Position numbers and translations under genes: made by a program. Below the pieces are notes generated by a model, which worked only from the letters and a program-made list of their open reading frames with translations, was not told where the DNA came from and ran no database searches. Below, piece by piece: positions 31,677-43,300 of a stretch of DNA of 44,052 nucleotides (position 1 is the first letter of the stretch; each line of letters begins with the position of its first letter). The stretch covers positions 1 to 44,052 of the forward strand of contig DASPJR010000051.1 of NCBI GenBank assembly GCA_035628505.1. Reading direction: 5' to 3'. The stretch is from DASPJR01 sp035628505 (lineage in GTDB: Bacteria; Planctomycetota; SZUA-567; H5-PLA8).

Positions 31677-34184
31677 ATGGCGGCACCTGTTTCGGACGAT
31701 GCATTTGCAAAGTACGCCAACGAGCACGGCATTGTTTCCTTCGACCAGATCGAACACGCCCGAAAGCGGCAGGCTGATCGCAAAGCGCAAGGCCAGGCGC
31801 TGGCGCTTGCCGATGTGCTCATCGAACAAGCCATTATCACGCCGGCGATTCGCGAAAATATCGAGAACAAGCTTCAGCAGGCCGGCGGTCTGCGCCAACT
31901 CGGCCCGTACAAGCTGCTGAAAAAACTTGGCGAAGGCGGCATGGGCGCTGTGTACCTGGCCGAAGATCCCGGCGCCGGACGCCAGGTCGCCATCAAGGTG
32001 CTGCCGCGCAAGCATTCAGACAATCCGGAATTCGTCACACGCTTCCGCCGGGAAGCGCGCGCCACAGGCAAGCTCAGCCATGCCAACATTGTGGCGGCCT
32101 ATGCCGTGGGCGAGGAAATGGGCCATCACTACTACGTGATGGAATTCTGCGAAGGCGAGCCGCTCGATGCCGCGCTCAAGCGCGAGGAGCGGCTGGACTG
32201 GGACCGCGCCACGCAGATTGTGCTGCAGGTTTCGCGCGGGCTCAAGCATGCGCACGACAACGGGTTCCTGCATCGGGACATCAAGCCTGCAAACATTTTC
32301 ATCACCACCGACGGCACGGCCAAGATCCTGGACCTTGGGCTTTCAAAGAACATCGGCGAGGCAGAACAGTCATTCCTGACGCAGACCGGCGTAGCTCTCG
32401 GCACGCCGCATTACATTTCCCCCGAGCAGGCGCAGGGCGAAAAAGAAGTCGACGGACGCACGGATATCTATTCGCTCGGCGCAACCTATTACCACCTGTT
32501 GACCGGCCAGACGCCTTTTCAGGCCAATACTGCCGCGGCCATCATTATGAAGCACATCACGGAGCAGCTTCCGAATCCGCAGGACCTGCGAGACGACATT
32601 CCGGATGCAGTCGTGCATGTGATCGAGCGCATGATGGCCAAGTCGCCTCTGGACCGGTACGAGAACTGTGCGGCGCTGATTGGCGATCTGGAGCTGGTCG
32701 TGCAAGGCAAAGCGCCGAGCAGCATGGAACTGGATGCCGGCAAGTCCAGCATTGCAGTGCGGCGCACGAAAAACAGTGCTCGCCCTGCGCGGCAAGCCGA
32801 TCCGGCCCGCTCGCATTCGCCCAGCAGGCCCAGCGGTTTCGAAGAGACGTTAGTTCCCGCAAAATCGGGCAGGAGTACGGGCGAGCCTCCCAGACGTGCG
32901 GTAGTAGTGCCGATGGTGCTGGGCGGTCTCATTGGTGCGATCCTGATCTGGGCATTGCTGCCAGGAGGCGGCAAGACGCCAGCGCCCCCCGATGCATCCG
33001 CGCCCGCGGTCGCTTCACCTCCTGCGCCTTCTCCGCAGCCGCAGCCGGCTGTGAAGCCAATTGAGAAGCCTGTGGCGGAGACGCCGCAGAAGGCTGGCCC
33101 TGTGGTGCCGCCGCGCCCGGAGCCTGTTCGTATCGTTCTTGAGGCTGAGAACCTGCGCGTACTGAACAAAGCGCCGGCAAGCATCCTGGATGTTCAGAGT
33201 CCTGGTTTTCAATGGAGCCGCGGGCAGCACCGCTGGTTCCGCAGTGAGTTTCCAAACGCTGCGTTTGCGCTCGAATTTGCCGTAGAGAAGGCCGGCTATT
33301 ACCGCGTCTCACTGGCGCTTACGCGCGGTCCGGATTACGGCCGCATCACTGCTGCGCTCGACGGCCGCGTGCTGCTGGAATCGCAGGACTGTTACGGACT
33401 GCGGCAGGAACCCTTTCGCGTGGACGCTGGCGAAATTCATCTGCAGGAAGGCGCTCACGAGCTGCGTATCGCCGTGCCCATGCGCCGCGGCGCCGGCGCG
33501 TACACGGCGGCCATTGACGCCATTATTCTTGAGCCGCTGAATACGCTGCAGCCTGAGGCCGAAAAGAGGGGCCAGGAACGCTGGAAAGACGCACTCAATC
33601 TGCTCGCGCTGGTGGATCTGAAGCAGGATTGCACGCCCGAGGAATGGCAGGCTGTAGCGGAAGGTCTTCAACCGCGCGCGACAAAAATCGGAAGCACACA
33701 GAAACTCGAAATTCCCTACACACCTCCTGAAGAGTACGATTTACGTTGCGTATTCTCTGTCCTTAAAGAGGGAGAAGCCCACGATACCACGCTGATTCTT
33801 CAAAAGAAAAACGTTCAGTTCTGTTTTAAAGCATTTCTCACGGGAGGCAGCACCCTCTGCGGCTTTGAATTGATCAATAAAGAGTACATTGATAAGAGCC
33901 CCGCGATGACCAAGCTTCCGCCGTTGCGCGCAGGCCTGCGCCACACGCTTTTGGCGGAAGTACGCAACAGCGGACTGCGAGGGCTGGTCGATGACAAGGT
34001 CGTTGCGGAGTGGAAAACCGATTATTCGGATCTCTCCATCTGGGGCGGCTGGCGCCTGCGGCAGAACGATATTCTCGGTGTCGGCAATTCCGGATCGAGC
34101 ATTATCCTTCACGAGCTCAAGCTCATTGCCGTAAGCGGCACGGGCGGACCCAAGCGCAAGCCTGCAACGCCGGCAGCCCGGTAA
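31677..34184 (+). CDS. Transmembrane Ser/Thr protein kinase with extracytoplasmic carbohydrate-binding-like domains
   Basis: 835 residues. The N-terminal 70 residues form a helical domain (AKYANEHGIVSFDQIEHARKRQ, ADVLIEQAIITPAIRENI) typical of planctomycete kinases. The kinase domain spans 76-345: GEGGMGAV, Lys107 (VAIK), HRDIKPAN with Asp201, PEQAQGEK. The metal motif is DLG (219-221) rather than DFG, a tolerated variant. One membrane helix is at 408-428, and a Pro/Ala-rich spacer runs to 480. The outside part has a CBM-like beta-sandwich (485-620, EAENLRVLNK, RVSLALTRGPDYGRI) and a concanavalin-like sandwich (660-815, HTLLAEVRNSGLRGLVDDKVV). It is likely a sensor of extracellular glycan or surface. 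There is no strong ribosome site before the ATG. Confidence 0.9.
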   Translation: MAAPVSDDAFAKYANEHGIVSFDQIEHARKRQADRKAQGQALALADVLIEQAIITPAIRENIENKLQQAGGLRQLGPYKLLKKLGEGGMGAVYLAEDPGAGRQVAIKVLPRKHSDNPEFVTRFRREARATGKLSHANIVAAYAVGEEMGHHYYVMEFCEGEPLDAALKREERLDWDRATQIVLQVSRGLKHAHDNGFLHRDIKPANIFITTDGTAKILDLGLSKNIGEAEQSFLTQTGVALGTPHYISPEQAQGEKEVDGRTDIYSLGATYYHLLTGQTPFQANTAAAIIMKHITEQLPNPQDLRDDIPDAVVHVIERMMAKSPLDRYENCAALIGDLELVVQGKAPSSMELDAGKSSIAVRRTKNSARPARQADPARSHSPSRPSGFEETLVPAKSGRSTGEPPRRAVVVPMVLGGLIGAILIWALLPGGGKTPAPPDASAPAVASPPAPSPQPQPAVKPIEKPVAETPQKAGPVVPPRPEPVRIVLEAENLRVLNKAPASILDVQSPGFQWSRGQHRWFRSEFPNAAFALEFAVEKAGYYRVSLALTRGPDYGRITAALDGRVLLESQDCYGLRQEPFRVDAGEIHLQEGAHELRIAVPMRRGAGAYTAAIDAIILEPLNTLQPEAEKRGQERWKDALNLLALVDLKQDCTPEEWQAVAEGLQPRATKIGSTQKLEIPYTPPEEYDLRCVFSVLKEGEAHDTTLILQKKNVQFCFKAFLTGGSTLCGFELINKEYIDKSPAMTKLPPLRAGLRHTLLAEVRNSGLRGLVDDKVVAEWKTDYSDLSIWGGWRLRQNDILGVGNSGSSIILHELKLIAVSGTGGPKRKPATPAAR

Positions 34185-34317
34185 ACCTTCCGATTTCACA
34201 TGTGCATCGGTATTTATTTTTTTTAACCGATTGGAGTGTTCACTTTCACAGGCAACGCATACACTATTCAATGCCCTAAATCTTAAAGTACTTGCATCAT
34301 AAGAAATCGGGGAAAGT

Positions 34318-37300
34318 ATGCGTCACGCAGCTTTATTATTAATACTTATTTGTAGCTTTACGGTTGAGGCCGCTACACCAATAGTTTCGTCGACGGTTCC
34401 CGCGCATCAGGCCACTTCTGTCTCCTGCGCCACTGCCCCGCGCATCACCTTCAGCGAGCAGATGAATACCAGCAGCGTGGAAGCGGCTCTGACGGCCAGC
34501 CCTGATTTTACAAAAACATTCTCCTGGGCCGGCAATACGCTGACGATCACGCCTGCGGCGCAGCTCAGCCAGAACACGGAGTACACGATTACAGTCGGGA
34601 CAGGTGCTTCCAATCTCAACGGCGAGCAACTGAGTGCGCCGTATTCCTTCAGCTTCACCACTGACACGCTGACCCTCTCAGCCGTTAACCCGGCACTTGG
34701 TTATCGAAATCAGCTGATGCAGAACATTCAACTAACCGGCTCCGGCTTTAAAAAGTCGTCGTCAGTCTCGATTCCGCAGGGTGCGTCCACCTACAATGGG
34801 CATGGCTATCAGTACATCAGCACGCAGAAAACCTGGTCCGCCGCGAAGACACACTGCGAAAGCCTCGGCGGGCACCTGGTCACGCTGAGTTCCTCGGCCG
34901 AAGAAACGTTCGTAAAGTCGCTGGTGCCTGGCGGACAGTCGGTGTGGATCGGCATGACGGACGAAGCCGTGGAAGGCACGTTTACCTGGATTACGGGCGA
35001 GCCCGTTACATACACGCGCTGGAGACCGGGCGAACCCAACAATTTCAGCAACGAAGATTATGTGGAATACGACACCAATGCGCAGGGCTGGAATGATCTG
35101 AACGGATCGGCTAACCGCACGTTTGTCTGCGAATTCGAAGACCTCGGCGCGCCGTCGGTGGTACTCAAGCGCAACGGCAACCAGATTGCCGCATCGCGCG
35201 TGCAATTCGTCAGCAGCACTGAGCTTATCTTCGATGTGAATCTCACCGGCGCCGCGGTCGGTTTATGGGATGTGGAGGTCACCAATCCGGACAATGGCAC
35301 GACGGCGGTGCTGCCCGCGGCGTACGAAGTCAAGTATCTGCCGCCGCTGGCGCGAGACGACGCCTACTCCACGCCGCTGAATCAAACCATCTCAGCTTCA
35401 GCTCCGGGGCTGCTGGGCAATGACCAGGTATTCTCGCCCAACGCGCTCACGGCCATCAAAGTCAGCGATCCGATCCACGGCGCGCTGACGCTGAATGCGG
35501 ACGGTTCGTTCACCTACACGCCGTCGGCGAATTTTGATGGCTCCGACTCCTTTACATACAAGGTAAATGATGGGTACCTGGATTCAGAGCCGGCCAAAGT
35601 GTCGCTCTATGTCGGAGACCTGGGCGGCATCGCCGGCTGGTGGAAGTTCGACGAAGGCGCCGGCACGGTGGCAAGCGATTCGTCAGGCTATGGAAACAAC
35701 GGCACGTTCAGCGGAGGCGTCTCCTGGAACAACTCGGGCATGCGCGGCGGCGCGCTGAACCTGGACGGCACAGCCATCGTTACCGTGCCGCACAACAACG
35801 TGCTGTCGCCGCCGGACTCCTGGAGCCTGTGCGCGTGGGTGCGCCGGAATGTCACCGGATCGAACCATGCCATCGTTGAAAAGCACACGCCCAGCGCCGG
35901 AGCAGGCGTTTACGCCATGCGCATCGAAAACGATTTGCTCAGCGGATACTTCATCGACTGGGCCGGCACGCACAAAAATGTTCGCTCTGTCTCGAAGATT
36001 CCCGCCAATCAATGGGTTCACACCGCCATCGTCTTCGATGCCGCGGCCGGCCGCTTGACGGCTTATGTGAACGGCATAGCCGAAGCTTTCATTACTGCGC
36101 CCAATGCATCTAAATCCGGGACGAGCGCGTTGAAAATCGGAGCTCAAGGGGATGACAACAACGCGAAGTTTAATGGCGCGCTCGACGATGTGCGCGTCTA
36201 TGCTCGCGCGCTGAACGCGGTGGAAGTCAACCGTTTCGCGCAGCTGCCTCCGGTTGCGCAGGCTGATGAGTACAGCGGCCCGTGGAACCAGACGCTGACA
36301 GTCAGCGTGCCGGGCGTGCTCGGCAATGACACCGATCAGAACGCCGACATGCTCACAGCAGTTGCAGTCGCACTGCCGGCAAACGGCACGCTCACCCTCC
36401 AGGCCAGCGGAGCCTTCAGCTACGTGCCGAATACGAACTTCTCCGGCACAGACTCCTTTACCTATCGCGCAGATGACGGAAGGGGAAATCAATCTGCGCC
36501 GGCAACGGTTACCCTGCGGGTCACAAACGGAGCGCCTCGCGTAACGGACGTCGTTCCGGTTCCGGCGAGCACTGTAGGAGCCTCTCCGACTGAAATCACA
36601 GTCACGTTCTCCGAAGCAATGGATGCATCATCGATCAGCAGCCAGGTGCTTTTACTGGTGGGGCGTGGCCCGGATGGCCAGTTCGACACGGCAGATGACC
36701 GCTACATCGTGCCGCAGCAGGTGAGCTGTACCGGCGCCGTTGCGACCTTCACGCTCAACGGTCCGCTATTGGATGACGCCTACCGTTTCACCGTCCGGGG
36801 CACCGTCAACAGCGGGGCGCTGAGTTTTGATGGTGGAGATTTTATGAAGCTGGCGAACTTCGGATCGGTTGCGCCGACCAGCGAAGTCACCATTGAGTTC
36901 TGGCAGCGGGCCAATAGCGCGGCGGAGCAATCCACGTTCGGGCTTTCTCCCGATTCCGGAACCAACCGCTTCCAGGCACATATTCCCTTGAGCAATGGGA
37001 ACGTTTACTTTGACTTTGGCAATCACGACTCGGGCAATGGAAGACTGCAGTACACCCCGCCAGTCCCAATTGCCGGCGCCTGGAACCACTTTGCCTTGGT
37101 GTCCAGCCAGTTACTGGGGCAGAGCCGCATCTATCGAAACGGCGTACTCGAAGCATCGCGGACAGGCAACACGCCCTTTGTCCGTGGCGCGTACGATCTA
37201 TACATAGGATGCCTGGGCTCCCAAACGTATTTCTTCCGAGGCAAGATCGACGACTTCCGCATCTGGAGCGTCGCGCGCACGCAGGCTGAAATTCAGGCCA

Positions 37301-40300
37301 ACATGAACCGCAGCCTCAGCGGTTATGAAAGCGGCCTGGTCGCTTACTGGGATTTTAATGACGGAGTCGGGCAGCAGGCGCGCGACCGTTCGGCCGCGCG
37401 GCGCCATGGGACACTCGGAGCGTCGGCTCTGGCAGGCTCTGATGATCCCACATGGATTGCCGGAGAGGTGGTGGTGTCCGGCGGCGTACGCGACTTGAGC
37501 GCCGAAATTCTTGACGGTGAATTCAGCGGCACTTTTCCGAGCGGAAACGGCTCCAGCGGCGGCGATTTTGTCATGCAGTTCACTGTGAATGCGTCGGCTC
37601 CGGTGGTTGACAGCACCGTTCCAGCCGATCAGGCCACTCAGGTTCCCTGCGGCGCGCCGCTGAAGATTACCTTCAGCGAGCAGATGAATAACGCGGCCGT
37701 CGAAGGGGCGCTGAGTTTCAATCCTGATTTTTCGAAGTCCTTCAGCTGGTCTGGATCCACGCTCACGATTACGCCCACGGCGGCGCTGAGTCAAAATACG
37801 TCGTACACGCTGACGGTGACGACAGGAGCGCTCGATGCGTCAGGAACACCGCTGGCGGCGCCTTTTACGCTCTCGTTCACGACGGACTTTGTGACGCTGC
37901 AGTCTGTCAATCCGGCCGTCGGCTACCTTGGCGGCCAGATGAGTTCGCTGGTGCTGAATGGAAATGGCTTCAGGCAGGGTCCGGGCGCGCCGGTACCACT
38001 GGGCGTGACGCTCTTCGGCACTCACGGTTACCAGTACGTGAACACGAGCATGTCCTGGGGCGCCGCGCAGTCATACTGCCAGAACCTCGGCGGACACCTG
38101 GTTGCGATCAATTCGGCAGCAGAGAATTCGTTCATTGGAACACTTGTTGGCAATACGACGACGTGGATCGGCCTGACGGACGTTTCTTCCGAAGGCCAGT
38201 GGAACACGTGGATCAACGGCGAGCCGGTCACGTACAGCAACTGGTATCCCGGCGAACCGAACAACAGCAGCGGCATTGAACATCGGGGCGAGCGCATCGG
38301 AAATGGCCAATGGAACGACATCAGCGACAGTAACACGCGCACATTTGTGTGTGAATTCGACGGACCGGCTGCTCCGACTGTCACGCTGCGGCGCAACGCG
38401 GCGCAGATTCCCTGCACCAACGTTCAATTCGTCAGCTCCTCACAGCTGCGCTTCGATGCCGATCTCACGCTGGCTGTCGCGGGATTGTGGGATGTCGAGG
38501 TTCGCAATCCGGAGAACGGTGCGCTCACGGTCCTGAGCGGCGGCTTTGAGGTCAAGGCGCAGCCGTTTCAGAATATCAACGCGTCTTTGCTTCAGCTCGG
38601 CGCCAGTGAACTGGCGTGGGGCGACATCGACAACGACGGCGATCTCGATTTGATTCTGAACGGCAATGAGCTGGGAAACAACAGCGGCATGCGCGCGGCT
38701 GTGTACCAGAATACGAATGGAAGCTTCAGCAGTGTTGCGTCACCGGGACTGACCGCTGTCGAGCAGGGCGGCCTGCAACTTGGAGATTATGACGGCGACG
38801 GCAAGCTGGATCTGCTGCAGAGCGGCTGGACGGGCGGAGCGCCGCGCACGACAGTCTATAAGGGTGCAGGCAACGGCACCTTTACAACGCTTTTCAACCC
38901 GACGGGATTGAAGCAAGGCGATGGCCGCTGGTTCGACTTCGACCACGACGGCGACCTGGACTTTCTGGTTGCAGGAGAGAACTCGAGCTTCAACGGCCCG
39001 AATTACTCGCTGCTCTACCGCAACAATGGCAACCAGACCTTCACGCAGGCGGCGAGTTTCCCTGGCGTTCGCGCATCTGAAGTGGAGGTGGTGGATTTCG
39101 ACAATGACGGCGACCTGGACATTTTGCAGGGCGGTGAAGACCGTGGCACGTTGCGCATGAATCTGCTTCAAAATAGCGGGGGCACCTTCACTGCGATCAC
39201 CTCGCCCTTCCCGGCGTCCGAGTGGCCAGGCTTCGCGTGGGGCGACTTCGACAATGACGGTGATTACGATATTGCGTTCAGCGGAAATACATCAACGGGA
39301 TTGGTTGCCGGCATCTACCGCAATACAGGCGGAACGTTCGCGCTCGAAAAAAGCCTCCCCGGCTTTTACCTCGGCGACATAAAGTGGGCAGACATCGACA
39401 ACGATGGCGACCTCGATCTGTTCGTCATGGGGCGCGGGACGGGTTCCGTAAAGCTGTTCACCGTGTACATCAATGCGAGCGGCACATTCGTGGAAAGTGG
39501 GATCTCGCTTCCAGCGCTGGAGGCCGGGGAAATCGCGTTCGCCGATTACGACAACGACGGGCGCCTGGACGTGGCCATCAGCGGCAGCAGCAATAGCGGT
39601 TTTATTTCGCGCATTTACCGCAATGCCAGCGATTGCCCCGTAAACACGGCGCCGACTGCTCCCGCGACGCTGACGTCGCTCGTGCACGGTTCGCTCGTGC
39701 GGCTGAGCTGGGACGCGGCGAGTGACACGCAGACTCCGGCGCCGGGCCTGTCGTACAACGTTCGCGTAGGAACAGCGCCAGGCAAGGACGATGTCTTTGC
39801 CGGCATGTCGGACAGTTCAGGCCGGCGCAAAATCGTGCGGGACGGCAACGCGCAGAAGCGCACGAGTTGGGCGCTCAACCTGCCGCTCGGGACGTATTAC
39901 TGGAGCGTCCAGGCGATCGACAGCGCCTTCGCCGGCTCAGCATGGGCGCCAGAACAGACCGTGGTAGTGGATGGCTCGCTGCAGCCAACCATCGCGGTCT
40001 CACCCACAGCGCTGACTTTCACTCTCAATGAGGGCGCGCTGGGCTCCAGCACCCTGAATCTAACCAATCCAGGCGTCGGAAGCGTGAGCTGGTCGGTCAG
40101 CGACAATGCGACGTGGCTGAGCGTCTCGCCGGCTTCGGGCACAACCACGACTGAAACCGACGCCCTGAACGTCTCCGTTGATACATCCGGATTGACTCCG
40201 CGCCTGGCGCCCTACACGGCGAAGATCACGATCACCTCGCCCGACGCCTTTGCATCTGTGACTGAAATTCCAGTTTCGCTGACCGTCAGCGGATTGATGG

Positions 40301-43300
40301 CGCACTGGAAACTGGATGATGGCAGCGGAAACACGGCGATCGACTCAACAGCGAACGCTTCGCACGGCAACGTGATCAATGGAGCGTGGACAAGCGGCAT
40401 CATCTCTGGCGGGCTGAGCTTTAGCGGTTCGACTTACATCGACGCGGTACTGGATGTCGCGGAAACCGAGTACACTCAGTCGCTCTGGTTCAAGACCAGC
40501 AATCTCAACGCTGCGCTGTTCAGCTGCGACGCCGGCACGCTCGGCTCGTCCGGGCACGACCGCCACGTCTATCTTTACAACGGAAACATTTCCGCGCGGC
40601 TTTATAACAACGAGACCATCCGTTCCACGAACCGCAATTACGCGGACGATACATGGCATCATGTCGCTTACGTCTTTGGCGGCGCGCAAGGTGGGCAGAA
40701 GCTGTATGTGGATGGCCAGCTCATCGTCAGCGGGACAAAGACATTTTCGGATTTCACCACGCAGACGGGCGTGAACATCGGGTACTCCAACGATGCCGCC
40801 AGCAACTATTTCACCGGCACGATGGACGATGTGCGAATCTACAACCGCGCGTTATCGCAATCCGAAATCCAGGCGCTGATTCCGGATGTCGCCCCGGCGA
40901 CACGTGCCGATGCGTATGGCACTCTTACTGGAGTGCTGACCGTCGCCGCGCCGGGCGTGCTCGCCAATGATGTGGATTACAACGGCGGTGCAATCAGCGC
41001 AGCAAAGGCGTCCGATCCGTCACATGGCACGCTGCTCATGAACGCAGACGGATCATTCACGTACACGCCAGAAAACGGTTTTACGGGAACAGACACGTTC
41101 ACCTACACGGCCAGCGACGGAACCTTAACGTCGACGGCCACGACGGTCACTCTCATCGTCGGAGAGATTACGAGCGGGCTGCTCGCGCACTGGAAAATGG
41201 ATGAGACATCCGGCGCGCAGGCGTCGGACTCCAGCGGCAACGCTTACCACGGCACGCTAACCAACGGTCCACTCTGGCAGGAAGGCGTCCTGAACGGCGG
41301 GTTAGGTCTAGACGGCGTTGACGATCATGTGCTGCTTTCGAGTTCCAGCGGGCTTGATTTCGCGCAGGGCCAGAACTTCACGTTCACCGGCTGGGTGCGC
41401 ACCTCCGACACGGCCGGTCCTCTGATCGCATTCCGGAATTCGAACAATGTGAGTCTCACGATTCGAGTTGTCGTGGGCTATGACGGAGTCGATACAGTTC
41501 CAGGAAAGTTGCGCACATTTATCCGCGGCAGTAACAATACTCAGTTCGCCCTGACCGGGGAAACAGTCAATACGAACACCTGGCGGGCGTTTGCATTGGT
41601 TCGCGAAGGCACAACGCTGCGTCTCTACCTCGATGGACAACAGCAGGCATCGGTTACACACAGTTTTGTTGCCGACGCGATTGTCACGAACTCGCGGGCG
41701 CTGGGCCGCGACCTGATCTGGGTTCGCGACAACCAGTCCACTACTGGCAACCGCCATCTCGCCGGCGACATGGACGACATCCGAGTTTATGGCCGCGCGC
41801 TTTCGCCGGCTGAATTGACTGTCCTCGCCAACAAGCAGCCCATCGCGGCAGGCGACAGCTACGCGTTTGCCGTCAATACAGCACTGCAGGTCAGCGCGCC
41901 GGGCGTCCTCGGCAATGACACCAATCCCGAAGGCGAGACGCTCACCGCTGAGCTAATCACGCCGCCCGCCGCGGGCACACTTGTTCTCAATTCCGACGGT
42001 TCGTTCACGTTCACTCCCCCGGCAAACTATGCTTCACCGGCCCTGTCTTTCAGCTACAGAGTCCGAGACGCGGTGAACCGCACCTCGAACACAGCGATGG
42101 TTGCATTAACTGGCCCCGCGCCGCAGTTGATCTCGGTTGCTCCCGACCGTGCGGACCGCGGAGCAACAGTGGAACTGACCTTAACCGGCAACAACCTTCC
42201 AACCTGGAGCGGCACACCAACGGGTGCGACACCGCCTGTGTCGGTTCGCATCCGGAAAGGATCTGAGATCGCCTCGGCCAGCGGACCGCTTGTTTCATCG
42301 TTGAACTCGCTGATGTGCACGATTGACATCGGCAGCTTCAGCACCGGCATCTATGACGTGCAACTGCTTCAGGACGGGATCGTTCAGTCGACGCTCGCCG
42401 GCGCGTTCACCGTCGACGACACGCCTTTCCTCCAGCTCGACGCGCCGAATGGGGGTGAAACCTTCTATCCCGGGCAAACGACGACCATCGTCTGGACCGC
42501 TTCAGGCTTCGCAGGCGACGTCGACCTCGCGCTTTCAACAAATGGCGGCAACACGTATGCGCCCATCGCCACCGTACCCCAGTCGCCTGCGAGCTACACG
42601 TGGACGGTGCCATCCAGTCCATCGGCAAACTGTAAAATCCGCATCAAACGCAGCAGCGGGGCAACGTTCGATGTATCGGACACGACCTTCACGATCGGAC
42701 AGCCGGGAGCGAAGGTGATCGGGCTTTCCGTGGAGCCCGGCAGCACCTTGACCGCGAGGCCTTCGGAGATCGTTGCGCTATTCGACAAGGATCTTCTTGC
42801 CTCCACATCGAACAGCGCGAATCTTTCGCTCTTCGAGGCAGGCGCCGACACCATCTTCGGAACAAACGACGACATTCTGATTTCGCCCGCGCCCGCAGCC
42901 GCAAGTTCCGCTCGAGAAGGCCGCATTGACTTATCGAACACCGCCCTGCCCAATGGCACATACCGCGTCGTTGTGCGCAGCGAAAGCCGCGCACCGCAGT
43001 TTGACGGCGGCACCGACCGCGTATTCGTCGCGGATGCGCCTCAGTATGAGCTTTCAAATTTCACTTTGGAGGCGTGGATCTGGCCGTCGTCCAATCCTTC
43101 CTTTGCCGGACAGATCGTCTTCCGCGGCGATGATCGCTCAGCAAATGATCCTTACTCTCTGCACATGCTTCCGAACGGCCGTGTGAACCTGCGGATCGAC
43201 ACGGCGAACGGAACGTTCGACTGCTCATCCCCTTCAGCCGTTCCGCTGGGTACGTGGACGCATATAGCCGGCAGCTACACTGCGGCCACGAAGCAATTGA

